Both the position numbers and the translations under genes were made by a program. Below, piece by piece: positions 7,604-17,051 of a stretch of 64,000 bases of DNA. The first letter of the stretch is position 1. Each line of letters starts with the position of its first letter. The notes under the pieces are model-generated. The model was not told where the DNA came from. It saw only the letters and a program-made list of their open reading frames with translations, and did not search any database. This DNA comes from Deinococcus koreensis (GTDB taxonomy: Bacteria > Deinococcota > Deinococci > Deinococcales > Deinococcaceae): contig NZ_PPPD01000001.1 of the NCBI RefSeq assembly GCF_002901445.1, positions 1,861,501 to 1,925,500 on the forward strand. Direction: 5' to 3'.

Positions 7604-8863
7604 GTGGGACTAGCTGAGGAATTTTTGAATCGCTATAATAAGGAATACGACTTCTATGCTCAGTTATCACGAACGGCCGCTGAAATTATAGAGCGTCAAA
7701 TTTCTATAAGTGGAATTCGCGCGATTGTAACCCATCGGGCAAAGAGCCCTGATAGGCTGTATGAAAAGATAAAATCTAGAATGACAAAAAAGAAGTATCA
7801 AAGCATAGATCAAATCTACGATGATATTGTTGATTTATCTGGTTTAAGGATCGCAATTTATTTTCCCAGCGATAGGGAAGAAGTAGAGAAGATAATTAGA
7901 TCGAATTTTGGCGTTGAAAGTAGTAAAACATTTCCGGAAGAGGGTAAGATTCGCCCAGGTGTAACTAAGAGATTTTCTGGGTATTGGGCTTCACATTATA
8001 GAGTCTATCTTAAAATAGACGATAATCTTCCCTCATATAAAAGATTCGGCGACACTAAAATTGAGATACAAGTGGCTTCAGTATTGATGCACGGCTGGTC
8101 GGAAGTTGAGCACGACTTAGTTTATAAGCCGCTACAGGGAAGCCTTAGCGAAGATGAATATGCTATTTTGGATGAGCTTAACGGACTTGTTCTTGCCGGC
8201 GAGATAGCTCTAGAAAGATTAAAGAGAGCTGCTGAAAGAAGAGTTGAGGCTAACAACGGTGGATTCAACTCTAGATACGACCTAGCGTCATTTATAATCA
8301 ATCAGCTCAATAAACTAGATGCTGCCGATATAGAAGACTCTGCATTGGGTAGGATAGACTTACTGTTTGAACTGATTAAAAAGTTGAATAAAAATAGTCC
8401 AGTTTCTCTATTAGAGTATCTTGACAATCTAAGCTTTGATATTAAGCAAAGGCCTATCGCTGACCAAATAATTGACGTGATTTTGTATGAAGATAAAAAG
8501 AATGTGAACATATACTTAAACTTGAAAAATAAATTAAAAAAGTCATCTAATAAAGGTGAATTGAATATGGGAATGGAATATCTTGGGAAATTTATACGCA
8601 AGTGGGCTGATTTGGAGGAAGCTTTAAGTAGAAAATATCCAGATTCGGCCAAAGATGGATATAAGAAACCTATAAACTGGCAAATAATGCTGACAAACCT
8701 AAGGAAGGATAACAAGATTTCAGAACTAGAAATGATTGACCTTCATCAAATTAGAGGATTTAGAAACAATGTTGTTCATGGTATGCGAGTCTATACTCCT
8801 GAGGAGATCGAGGATTATTATAAACTGTTGTTAAAGATTTCAGAAAAGCTAATTGAGAAGTAG
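7604..8863 (+). CDS. RelA/SpoT-like alarmone synthetase domain fused to HEPN-like C-terminus
   Basis: A 419-residue protein encoded by AT-rich DNA unlike every neighbour, with frequent AGA, ATA and TTA codons, indicating recent transfer. Residues about 35-175 match the RSH synthetase fold: THRAKSPDRLYEKI, DLSGLRIAIYF near 75-85, SGYWASHYRVY near 125, and EIQVASVLMHGWSEVEHDL near 153. The last 80 residues are helical and contain RGFRNNVVHG (R387-x4-H392), the signature of HEPN RNase or HEPN-like domains. RSH enzymes transfer pyrophosphate from ATP to GTP, GDP or, in toxic forms, tRNA. GTG 7604 follows TTGGAA-N17-CAGACT. A phage-defence or toxin role is inference. Confidence 0.82.
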   Translation: MGLAEEFLNRYNKEYDFYAQLSRTAAEIIERQISISGIRAIVTHRAKSPDRLYEKIKSRMTKKKYQSIDQIYDDIVDLSGLRIAIYFPSDREEVEKIIRSNFGVESSKTFPEEGKIRPGVTKRFSGYWASHYRVYLKIDDNLPSYKRFGDTKIEIQVASVLMHGWSEVEHDLVYKPLQGSLSEDEYAILDELNGLVLAGEIALERLKRAAERRVEANNGGFNSRYDLASFIINQLNKLDAADIEDSALGRIDLLFELIKKLNKNSPVSLLEYLDNLSFDIKQRPIADQIIDVILYEDKKNVNIYLNLKNKLKKSSNKGELNMGMEYLGKFIRKWADLEEALSRKYPDSAKDGYKKPINWQIMLTNLRKDNKISELEMIDLHQIRGFRNNVVHGMRVYTPEEIEDYYKLLLKISEKLIEK

Positions 8864-8894
8864 ATGGGGTTGCGAAATTTCGCAACCCCATCTA
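8861..8894. terminator. Perfect 34-bp palindrome between convergent genes
   Basis: TAGATGGGGTTGCGAAA is followed directly by its exact reverse complement; the TAG is the stop codon of the RSH-HEPN gene. The palindrome lies 27 bp from the groEL stop. It can fold into a long stem on either strand, but has no clear U-tract, so bidirectional termination is only likely. Confidence 0.6.
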
Positions 8895-8920
8895 CCTTCT
8901 GAGAACTTATCTAGATTCGC

Positions 8921-10585
<1,665 letters not shown>

Positions 10586-10594
10586 TTAAAGAGG

Positions 10595-10722
10595 GCTGTG
10601 GGCTCTGAGCTGTGGGCTCGGAGGGGCCACGGGCCTGAAGTGAGGGTTGACGGTGCGTGCGGGCGGAGAAGGAGGGCGTGCCTGGGCGTGAGCGGTGGTG
10701 CTCATAGCTCAGAGCCCACAGC
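10595..10722. repeat. 17-bp perfect inverted repeat in the groES-groEL spacer
   Basis: GCTGTGGGCTCTGAGCT at 10595-10611 is repeated in inverted orientation at 10706-10722, 94 bp apart. A second GCTGTGGGCTC half-copy overlaps at 10609-10619. In the groESL mRNA the arms would enclose the spacer. It may be a dispersed REP-like sequence or an mRNA processing or attenuation structure. Confidence 0.6.
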
Positions 10723-10732
10723 TCACCGCCCC

Positions 10733-11020
10733 TTACTCGACGATCGCCAGGATGTCGCGTTCGGCCAGGATGGAGTAGTTCTTGCCTTCCAGCGTCACTT
10801 CGGTGCCGCCGTACTTGGCGAAGTACACGGTGTCGCCCACGCTGACTTCCAGCGCCACCTTGCTGCCGCTGTCCAGGGTCTTGCCACTGCCGACGGCGAT
10901 GACCTTACCGCGCTGGCTCTTTTCCTTGGCGGAGTCGGGGACGTACAGGCCGCCGGCGGTCTTCTGCTCGGCTTCTTCGATAATTTCCACGAGAACACGG
11001 TCGCCCAAAGGTTTCAGCAT
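10733..11020 (-). CDS. groES: Co-chaperonin GroES (10 kDa)
   Basis: A 95-residue GroES with [12 protein letters not shown] at the start, the mobile loop [22 protein letters not shown] near residues 15-36 and the [15 protein letters not shown]-terminal block. ATG 11020 has AGGAGGA a few bases upstream; a longer frame to 11074 has no support. It is the first gene of the groESL operon, transcribed from the promoter at 11103-11132. Confidence 0.99.
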   Translation of the reverse strand: MLKPLGDRVLVEIIEEAEQKTAGGLYVPDSAKEKSQRGKVIAVGSGKTLDSGSKVALEVSVGDTVYFAKYGGTEVTLEGKNYSILAERDILAIVE

Positions 11021-11102
11021 GTGGGTTCCTCCTGAGGTGAGATATGGGATGTGGGGCATAGACTCGCCGGACAACCCGGCGGTTTTTGCCGTTCCGCACG
11101 CA

Positions 11103-11132
11103 AGAATAGGCCCCCCTCCGGAAAAATGTCAA
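11103..11132 (-). promoter_or_regulatory. groESL promoter (TTGACA-N18-TATTCT)
   Basis: On the minus strand TTGACA (11127-11132) is followed by an 18-bp spacer and TATTCT (11103-11108). I see no CIRCE inverted repeat next to it. Confidence 0.75.
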
Positions 11133-11284
11133 GCGCTGGAGTCTGGGAATCTGAGCGTGGGGCGCTCAAGGTGCGCTGGCACGCGCATTCCACGTTCATG
11201 CATCCTGTGTCATAGTTCAGACATATATACACGGTGAGTATGTGGGTGTCTGTCCATCCCACGTGATGCCCCAGGAGGAACCCT

Positions 11285-11893
11285 ATGGCTGCCCGACCCG
11301 ACATCCTGAGCCGCAACGCCTTCGAGGACGCCTTCAGCGACCTGGGAGCCGCGCCCCTGACGCTGGCGGTGCTCGATCTCGACCACTTCAAGGCCCTCAA
11401 CGACACGCTGGGGCACAGCGAGGGCGACCGCGTGCTGCGCGGTGTGGAACGCCTGCTCTCGGGCAGCCTCCCTACCGGCAGCGTGATCGGGCGCATCGGC
11501 GGCGACGAGTACGCGGCCATCCTGCCCGAGACGGCCGCCGAGACCGCCCTGATCCTGTTCGACGAGGTCATCAAGCACTTTCATATCCACCGCGACCCGC
11601 ACTGGCCCAAGAGCCTGGGCCTCAGCGTGGGGCTGGCGGCCCGGCCTGCCCACGCCAGCGTCTACGCCGAGCTGTACCGCGCCGCCGAGGAAGCCCTGCT
11701 GCGGGCCAAGCGCGAGGGGCGGGCGCGGGCGTGCATCTACGTGGAGAGCAAGATGGTCTTGAAGAGCAACTACTACTCCAAGAGCCAGCTCGACCGTCTG
11801 GCGAAGCTCTCGGGCGCCCTGGGCCGCACCGAGGCCAGTCTGCTGCGTGAGGCCGTGGACGACCTGATCGAGAAGAACCGGGGGGAACTGTGA
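11285..11893 (+). CDS. GGDEF diguanylate cyclase domain with C-terminal ribbon-helix-helix-like segment
   Basis: A 202-residue protein that begins almost directly with a GGDEF domain: LDLDHFKALNDTLGHSEGD near residues 35-53 and IGGDEYAAIL near 71. The catalytic signature is intact, but no RxxD inhibitory site precedes it and no sensor domain is present. Residues about 155-200 (VLKSNYYSKSQLDRLAKLSG...LLREAVDDLIEK) have the beta-helix-helix pattern of CopG/Arc-type DNA-binding domains. This would couple c-di-GMP synthesis, or GTP binding, to DNA contact. AGGAGGAA lies 4 nt before ATG 11285. It overlaps the next gene by 4 bp. Confidence 0.85.
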   Translation: MAARPDILSRNAFEDAFSDLGAAPLTLAVLDLDHFKALNDTLGHSEGDRVLRGVERLLSGSLPTGSVIGRIGGDEYAAILPETAAETALILFDEVIKHFHIHRDPHWPKSLGLSVGLAARPAHASVYAELYRAAEEALLRAKREGRARACIYVESKMVLKSNYYSKSQLDRLAKLSGALGRTEASLLREAVDDLIEKNRGEL

Positions 11894-12327
11894 AAGACCA
11901 GTGGAACCATCTCTTTCACGGTGAGTTTGCCGACCGGCGCAAGCTTCTGAGTGGTCTCACACTGGAGCAGGTCACCGCGAAACCGTCTGTGCAGGCCCAT
12001 TCCATCTACGACGAGCTGTGGCACGCGGCGCTGTGGCAGGACATCATGGTCAGGCGCGACGAGGAACTGTACGAGCGGACGTGGCAGGCGGGGCAGCGTT
12101 ACCCGGAGCGTCCGCCTGGCGATCTGGCCGAGTGGGAGACGCTGGTCGAAGCCTTCCACTCGGGTCAGGCGCGGGCACTCGCGTGGGCCGAATCGCCGGA
12201 ACTGCACCGGGAGGTCAACCCCGGTGAGTCGATGGCCGACATCCTGCGCGCCCTGGCGGTGCATACCGCCTACCACCTGGGCAAAATCGTGGCGTTACGA
12301 CAGGTGCTGGGCGCGTGGCCGGTGTGA
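11890..12327 (+). CDS. DinB/YfiT-like four-helix metal-binding protein
   Basis: A 145-residue DinB-superfamily protein. Candidate metal-ligand histidines lie in SIYDELWHAALWQD near residue 45 and in the C-terminal HTAYHLGKIVALRQVLGAWP. The DinB fold is found in thiol transferases and stress-induced proteins, and is expanded in Deinococcus and Bacillus. The GTG start overlaps the stop of the GGDEF-RHH gene, implying translational coupling. The exact activity is unknown. Confidence 0.85.
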   Translation: MKDQWNHLFHGEFADRRKLLSGLTLEQVTAKPSVQAHSIYDELWHAALWQDIMVRRDEELYERTWQAGQRYPERPPGDLAEWETLVEAFHSGQARALAWAESPELHREVNPGESMADILRALAVHTAYHLGKIVALRQVLGAWPV

Positions 12328-12971
12328 GCGCCGCCCGGATGCCCGCTGAGCTCTCCGCCGGCTGGGTCGCTGCCCTCTCGGAAGCCTGGGACGCCTACCT
12401 GCACGGCTCCTACGCCATCGGCGCCGTGGTGGTGGATGCTCAGGGGCACGTGATCGCGCGGGGCCGCAACCGGCTGGGCGAGCCGCGCGGCGCGGAGGGC
12501 GGGGTCATCTCCGGCCACGACCTCGCGCACGCGGAGATCAACGCCCTGCTGAACCTGTCGGCTACGCCCCGCCCGGACAGTTACGGCTGGACGGTGCTGA
12601 CCACGGTGCAGCCCTGCCCACAGTGCGCCGGCGCGATTGCCATGAGCGGCGTCCGCGGGGTCGAGTACGCGGCCCCCGACCCCTGGGCCGGGTGTACGCG
12701 CCTGCTGACGGACGACGAATATGTGATGAAAAAGCAGATCCGGGTGGGGCGCGCGCCGGAAACCGTGCAGGTGGTGGCGCTGCGGCTGGCGCTGGTGGGC
12801 TTCATGGATGAGGGCCACGACGCGCTGGGGCCATTCCTCCAGACCTTCCATGAGCATGAGGCCGACGTGCAGTACGCATCCAGACTGACCCAGGGCGATA
12901 CCCTCGCCGCCCTGCGTGACCGCCGCGCCCCGCTGTCCGACGCCCTGGCGGTGCTGGGCGGTTCGGCGTGA
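12315..12971 (+). CDS. Cytidine-deaminase-fold nucleoside deaminase, second copy
   Basis: A 218-residue CDA-superfamily enzyme with HAE (LAHAEINALLNL) near residue 74 and PCPQC near 102, the two zinc motifs. It shares the domain with the gene at 4151-4741, but has a longer C-terminal region (last 90 residues) without a known motif. GTG 12315 or GTG 12324 could be the start; both overlap the DinB-like gene, so the three genes from 11285 form one coupled operon. The substrate is unknown. Confidence 0.82.
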   Translation: MAGVSAARMPAELSAGWVAALSEAWDAYLHGSYAIGAVVVDAQGHVIARGRNRLGEPRGAEGGVISGHDLAHAEINALLNLSATPRPDSYGWTVLTTVQPCPQCAGAIAMSGVRGVEYAAPDPWAGCTRLLTDDEYVMKKQIRVGRAPETVQVVALRLALVGFMDEGHDALGPFLQTFHEHEADVQYASRLTQGDTLAALRDRRAPLSDALAVLGGSA

Positions 12972-13051
12972 ATGCAGCGGGAGGTCGTTTCCACCGGCTG
13001 GCTTTCAGGCACCGCCCTCTGGACATTCAGACCGGGTGGCAGGCCGGATGG

Positions 13052-13462
13052 TCAACCGTCACCTTGCGTCAGAGACAGGCAGCGCGAACACACCCAGTCG
13101 CTGTCCTGCGCCTGCCGAGACAGGAGGTGACGTCGGCGGACGCGACGGCTGTAGTCCACACTGTTCCACGCGACGTAAAACAGGGTAGTGCAGGCCAGCG
13201 CGGCGGCAGCCACGACCGTCGATCGCGCCACGGCATACAGCGCGGCGCCAAGGCCAGAGATCAACGCCAGCGCCGTCAGGCGGATCAGGAGAACTGCCCC
13301 ATACGACCACAGGCTGTTCGCGCGCTGTTCCGAGGTGTCGAAGACAGACGGCGGCCCCCAGCGCCGTTCTGGTGTCTGGCGCAAGGTGCTCCACCTCAAC
13401 ATCGGGTAGCGGCACCTGGGACACTCCTGCCACGCAGTTCGCAGGGCGCCGGTTCGGCTCAT
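13052..13462 (-). CDS. Small membrane protein with paired CxxC zinc-ribbon-like motifs
   Basis: A 136-residue protein with CPRC near residue 14 and CSRC near 127, at opposite ends, flanking two predicted transmembrane helices (about residues 52-95). The cysteines could form one zinc site if both termini face the cytoplasm. TACAGT lies 6 nt before ATG 13462, suggesting a leaderless transcript. It is divergent from the Nudix-methyltransferase gene. I do not recognise the family. Confidence 0.65.
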   Translation of the reverse strand: MSRTGALRTAWQECPRCRYPMLRWSTLRQTPERRWGPPSVFDTSEQRANSLWSYGAVLLIRLTALALISGLGAALYAVARSTVVAAAALACTTLFYVAWNSVDYSRRVRRRHLLSRQAQDSDWVCSRCLSLTQGDG

Positions 13463-13500
13463 TGCCTCACTGTACGCCGGTTGCTGCTGGGTGGTACGGC

Positions 13501-14466
13501 ATGACCTCGGCCCAGACATCGGCCCAGTGGATCGACCTTTCCCCCTCGCCTGACCGCATCGGCCGGGCCTGCGCGTGGATCGAGCAAGGTGGCCTCGTGC
13601 TGATGACCGGCCTGGAGTGGGGCGGGTGGACACTGCCGGGCGGCGGGATCCACCCCGGCGAGACGCCCGCGCAGGCGGCCATCCGTGAGGCCTGGGAGGA
13701 ATGCGGGGCACGCTGCGAGGTCGCGGGCGAGCCGGTGATCCTCCACAACGACTCGGCCTGTTATCCGCTGCGCCTGCTCGCGCTGGAGCCCTCGCCGGAA
13801 GGTCGCCCCGTCGCCTGGGTCAATCCGCGCTCGCTGCCGTGGGCCGACGACGTCCAGCTGAGGCAACTGCTCTCGGCGCGGGGGGAGACGCCCGCCCACC
13901 TGGCGCGGCCGCCGCTGGTCGAGCGGGCCCTCGCAGAGGCCGCGCGCCTGGGCTTCGGCCACTCCTGCTCGCTGGAGACGGGGCGGCTGCTGAGAACGCT
14001 GGCGGCCTCGAAACCCGGTGGGCGCCTGCTGGAGCTGGGCAGCGGCGTGGGGGTGGGCGCGGCGTGGCTGCTGGCCGGCATGGACGCCTCCTCCCGCCTG
14101 CTGACCGTGGAGCACGATCCCCTGCGCGCCGAGGTCGTCTGGGAGGGGCTCAGGGACGACCCACGCGCCGAGGTGCTGCACGGCGACTGGAGGGGCGGTC
14201 TGGAGCGCGGCGGGTTCGACCTGATCTTCGCGGACTGTGCTCCGTCCAGACGAGAGGTGATCCATCTGGATTCGCTGGTCGCGGCCCTGAATCCCGGCGG
14301 CCTGCTGGTATTCGACAACTTCAGCCCACCCGCGTCTCTGCCCGAACCGCTGTACCAGGGGGACGCCGAGCGGGACGCCCTCTTCGCCTACCCGGAGCTG
14401 AGCTGCGTGGAGCTAAGCGTCAGCTTCAGGGAGCGGGTCATCGTGGCGACGAGAACCAGGGGCTAG
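13501..14466 (+). CDS. Nudix hydrolase fused to SAM-dependent O-methyltransferase-like domain
   Basis: A 321-residue two-domain protein. Residues about 15-135 carry a complete Nudix box (GGGIHPGETPAQAAIREA plus WEECG), expected to hydrolyse a nucleoside-diphosphate derivative. Residues about 140-321 form a class I methyltransferase: LLELGSGVGVGAAWLL (SAM motif I) and VEHDP at the end of strand 2, in the style of caffeoyl-CoA-like O-methyltransferases. The pairing suggests sequential processing of a modified nucleotide, but this is inference. Its 3' end overlaps the convergent SDR gene by 29 bp. Confidence 0.83.
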   Translation: MTSAQTSAQWIDLSPSPDRIGRACAWIEQGGLVLMTGLEWGGWTLPGGGIHPGETPAQAAIREAWEECGARCEVAGEPVILHNDSACYPLRLLALEPSPEGRPVAWVNPRSLPWADDVQLRQLLSARGETPAHLARPPLVERALAEAARLGFGHSCSLETGRLLRTLAASKPGGRLLELGSGVGVGAAWLLAGMDASSRLLTVEHDPLRAEVVWEGLRDDPRAEVLHGDWRGGLERGGFDLIFADCAPSRREVIHLDSLVAALNPGGLLVFDNFSPPASLPEPLYQGDAERDALFAYPELSCVELSVSFRERVIVATRTRG

Positions 14467-15427
14467 CATGGACGCCGTCCAGCAGCGCCAGACTGTCCTC
14501 CCACAGGGCGCGGGCCCGCGCCTCGTCGCGCGCCAGGGCCGAGGCGTGGCCGGAGCGCGGGCCCGCCCCCCGGCCTCCCTGGACGTAGTACCCGCCGCCC
14601 TGAGCCTCAGGCATGTCCAGCAGCGCGGCGAGGTGACGCCCGGAGCGCTCTACAGTGCTCGCGGAACCCGGAGCCAGCCGCGCCAGCAGGGGCAGCGCCC
14701 GGTGCCACAGCAGCCGCTGGAGGGGAGCGTACTCGCGGGCCAGGCCGCTGCCGGGCATCAGGCCCGGGTCGAAGGCGCTCACGCGGAGGCGCCGGCCAGC
14801 CGCCGTCAGGTCGCGGGCCAGATGGAACGCCGTCTGCGTGTTCGCCAGCTTGGACGCCGCGTAGCGCCGCCGGGCGTCCTCGACCTCCGAGCCGGCCGGC
14901 TGGGGAAAGCGCGTGGGGTCGGCCAGTTCGTGGGCCTTCAGGTCATAGGGCGGCGGGAAGGGCAGCAGGTGCCGGGCCTGGCCGTCGTGGGTGCCGCTGC
15001 CGACCAGCACGATCTGCCCCGGTTCCCGCAGGGGGCCCGCCAGCAGTCCCCGCAGCAGCTGGACATGGCCCAGGTGGTTGACCCCGAAGGTGCCCTCGAA
15101 GCCCTGCGCGGTGCGCTCACGGGCGCTGACGTGCTGGACGCCGGCATTGGCGATCAGCGCGTGGAGGGGCGGCCAGGGCACGTCGGAAGCCCAGAGCTGC
15201 GCCAGCAGCGTGTCCACCGACCGCAGCTCGGCCAGATCCAGGGGCAGCGCCCAGACCTGCGCGCCCGGCGCGGCCGCCCGGATCCGCCCCGCCGCCGCCT
15301 CGCCGGCTGCGGGCGACCGCGCGGTGAGCAGCACGGCCCAGCCCCGGCGGGCGAGTTCATGCGCGGCGGCGGCCCCCAGGCCCGTGTTGCCGCCGGTGAC
15401 CAGGACGCTGCGGGCCGGACGCGTCAT
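14438..15427 (-). CDS. Short-chain dehydrogenase/reductase (SDR) family oxidoreductase
   Basis: A 329-residue classical/extended SDR resembling the retinol dehydrogenase/protochlorophyllide reductase group. The Rossmann motif TGGNTGLG is near residue 11, NAG near 93, and the catalytic YAASK near 190. The start ATG overlaps the stop of the darcynin gene by 4 bp, so both are co-translated from the TetR-controlled promoter. The substrate is unknown. Confidence 0.88.
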   Translation of the reverse strand: MTRPARSVLVTGGNTGLGAAAAHELARRGWAVLLTARSPAAGEAAAGRIRAAAPGAQVWALPLDLAELRSVDTLLAQLWASDVPWPPLHALIANAGVQHVSARERTAQGFEGTFGVNHLGHVQLLRGLLAGPLREPGQIVLVGSGTHDGQARHLLPFPPPYDLKAHELADPTRFPQPAGSEVEDARRRYAASKLANTQTAFHLARDLTAAGRRLRVSAFDPGLMPGSGLAREYAPLQRLLWHRALPLLARLAPGSASTVERSGRHLAALLDMPEAQGGGYYVQGGRGAGPRSGHASALARDEARARALWEDSLALLDGVHASPWFSSPR

Positions 15428-15798
15428 TCGAGACCGTCCTGGCGTTCATAGTGCCGGAATCCGTTCTCCAGCCCCACGATCAGGTCATTGACGACCAGAT
15501 AGGGAACCGTGAACAGCGCCGTGTCGCGCAGCGCCTCGTAGAAAAAAGAGAACTGCAGCAGGTCGCTGGCCTCCAGCACGGCGAAATCCGAGCAGCGTGC
15601 CGTGAACGCCTCGGCGTCGTACAGGCGCGCACGAACGCCGGGGGCCCAGCGGCTCAGCAGCGGCCGCAACGTCGCCTGTTCGACCTGCCGACGCTCCTCG
15701 CGGCTCAGGCTCAGCCAGGCGGGGGTAACGGTGTACAGCAGGAGCACGGTCAGCGCGGGGGCAGGCTCGACGGGTGGAGGGGGCGGGGGACTGGACAT
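15424..15798 (-). CDS. Darcynin-family protein
   Basis: A 124-residue protein matching the darcynin family: LLLYTVTPAWLSLSREERR, a YDAEAF segment, the SDFAVLEASDLLQFSFFYEALRDT block and the terminal VVNDLIVGLENGF. Darcynins are small cytoplasmic proteins of unknown biochemistry, often next to oxidoreductases. ATG 15798 has GAGGAGGAG just upstream. It is first in an operon with the SDR gene and divergent from a TetR regulator. Confidence 0.8.
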   Translation of the reverse strand: MSSPPPPPPVEPAPALTVLLLYTVTPAWLSLSREERRQVEQATLRPLLSRWAPGVRARLYDAEAFTARCSDFAVLEASDLLQFSFFYEALRDTALFTVPYLVVNDLIVGLENGFRHYERQDGLE

Positions 15799-15815
15799 GG
15801 GTCTCCTCCTCGCAA

Positions 15816-15854
15816 GATATACGCTGTATACCTTGATGATGTACACCGTATATC
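15816..15854. promoter_or_regulatory. Palindromic TetR-type operator in the divergent intergenic region
   Basis: GATATACGCTGTATAC (15816-15831) and GTACACCGTATATC (15841-15854) form an inverted repeat with the shared arm GATATACGSTGTA. It lies between the darcynin-SDR operon and the TetR gene and overlaps AT-rich -10-like sequences of both. This fits autoregulation plus repression of the operon. Confidence 0.7.
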
Positions 15855-15891
15855 ATCGGACGCACGGAATCAAGAGTTACCCTGGGAGACG

Positions 15892-16443
15892 ATGCCGCAG
15901 CCGCCCAAGATCAGCGCCGAGACGGTGATCCAGCACGCCCTGACGCTGCTGGAGCGCTCGGGCGAGGCGGCCCTGAGCCTGCGGGCGCTGGCGGCCGGCC
16001 TGGGGGTCACCCCCAACGCCCTGTACTGGCACTACGCCGACCGGGAAGCGCTCCTGGGCGCGCTCGCCGCCCACGGCGCCGACGAGCTGCGGCGCGCGCT
16101 GAGGGCAGCGTTTCCAGAGGGCGCCCAGGAACTGGCCGACCTGACCCCGCTGGCCCACCGCTACCTGCACTTCGCCCGCAGCCGCCCCCACCTGTACGCC
16201 CTGCTGACCGCCCCGCAGCGTGACCCGGCAGTCAGCGCCGGCCTGTGGGCCGACGTGACCACGATGCTCGCTCCCTTCGTCGGGGCCGACCGCGCCCCCG
16301 AGGTCGGGGTGGCGCTGTGGGCCTACCTGCACGGCGCGGCCGGGCTGGAGGGCATGGGCGCCTTCCACCAGGGCAAGCCGCAGACGGGTCTGGAGGCCGG
16401 GCTGCGGGCCTTGCTGGGCGGCTTTTCGGAGCCCCGACCATGA
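15892..16443 (+). CDS. TetR/AcrR-family transcription regulator
   Basis: A 183-residue regulator. The N-terminal helix-turn-helix reads [28 protein letters not shown] (residues about 29-56), the canonical TetR sequence. The C-terminal ligand-binding half resembles TetR_C proteins ([14 protein letters not shown]). ATG 15892 follows GGGAGA. It is divergent from darcynin-SDR with a palindromic operator between, and its stop overlaps the histidine-phosphatase start by 4 bp. The ligand is unknown. Confidence 0.9.
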   Translation: MPQPPKISAETVIQHALTLLERSGEAALSLRALAAGLGVTPNALYWHYADREALLGALAAHGADELRRALRAAFPEGAQELADLTPLAHRYLHFARSRPHLYALLTAPQRDPAVSAGLWADVTTMLAPFVGADRAPEVGVALWAYLHGAAGLEGMGAFHQGKPQTGLEAGLRALLGGFSEPRP

Positions 16444-17051
16444 CCTCCCTCCACCTCACCTTCCTGCGCCACGGGCGTTCGCGCGCCGACGACGAGAACG
16501 TCCACGAGGGCAGCTACGACTCGCCGCTGTCGGCCGAGGGGCGGGCGCAGGCGGCGGCGCTGGCCGCGTACTGGCAGGCCCATCCACCACAGTTCGACCG
16601 GGCGTACTGCTCCACGCTGCTGCGGGCGCACGAGACGGCCACCATCGTGACCGGCGCCATCGGCGTTCCCCTGACCCCCACCGACCTCCTCCGGGAATGG
16701 GACAACGGCCCGCTGGCGGGCATGAACCGCGAGGAAGCCGAGCGGCGCTATCCCATGCCCGCCTTCCGGCACGACCTCGACGCCTTCACCGCCGAGGGGG
16801 GCGAGAGTCAGGCGGCGATCCGGGCGCGGGCGCTGAGCGCGCTGGAGCTGATCTGGCAGGGCGGGGGAGAGCGCGTGCTGGTGGTGTCGCACGGGGGCTT
16901 CTCCAATTCCATGTTGCGCGAGCTGCTGCGGACGGATCGCGGCTGGTTCGAATTCGACGATACCTCGTTCACCACCCTGCGCCTGAGCCGCGCCACGCAC
17001 ACGGCGTTCGTGTCCGGCGTCAACCGCTCGCCGCACCTGCCCGGGGGCTGA
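16440..17051 (+). CDS. Histidine phosphatase (phosphoglycerate-mutase-like) family protein
   Basis: A 203-residue member of the RHG superfamily. [12 protein letters not shown] near residue 8 supplies the phospho-accepting histidine, [13 protein letters not shown] follows, and the second catalytic histidine is in [12 protein letters not shown] near 150. Family members dephosphorylate small phospho-compounds or nucleotides. It is translationally coupled to the TetR gene (ATGA overlap), so it may act on a metabolite linked to that regulon. Confidence 0.87.
   Translation: MTSLHLTFLRHGRSRADDENVHEGSYDSPLSAEGRAQAAALAAYWQAHPPQFDRAYCSTLLRAHETATIVTGAIGVPLTPTDLLREWDNGPLAGMNREEAERRYPMPAFRHDLDAFTAEGGESQAAIRARALSALELIWQGGGERVLVVSHGGFSNSMLRELLRTDRGWFEFDDTSFTTLRLSRATHTAFVSGVNRSPHLPGG

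Noticed and set aside
11020..11285. Radiation/desiccation response motif near groESL
   Set aside because: No 17-bp palindrome of the TTATG-N-CATAA type was seen here or before the photolyase and catalase genes.
12968..13504. Plus-strand ORF between the deaminase and Nudix genes
   Set aside because: It has odd composition and lies opposite a better supported membrane protein gene with paired CxxC motifs and a leaderless promoter.
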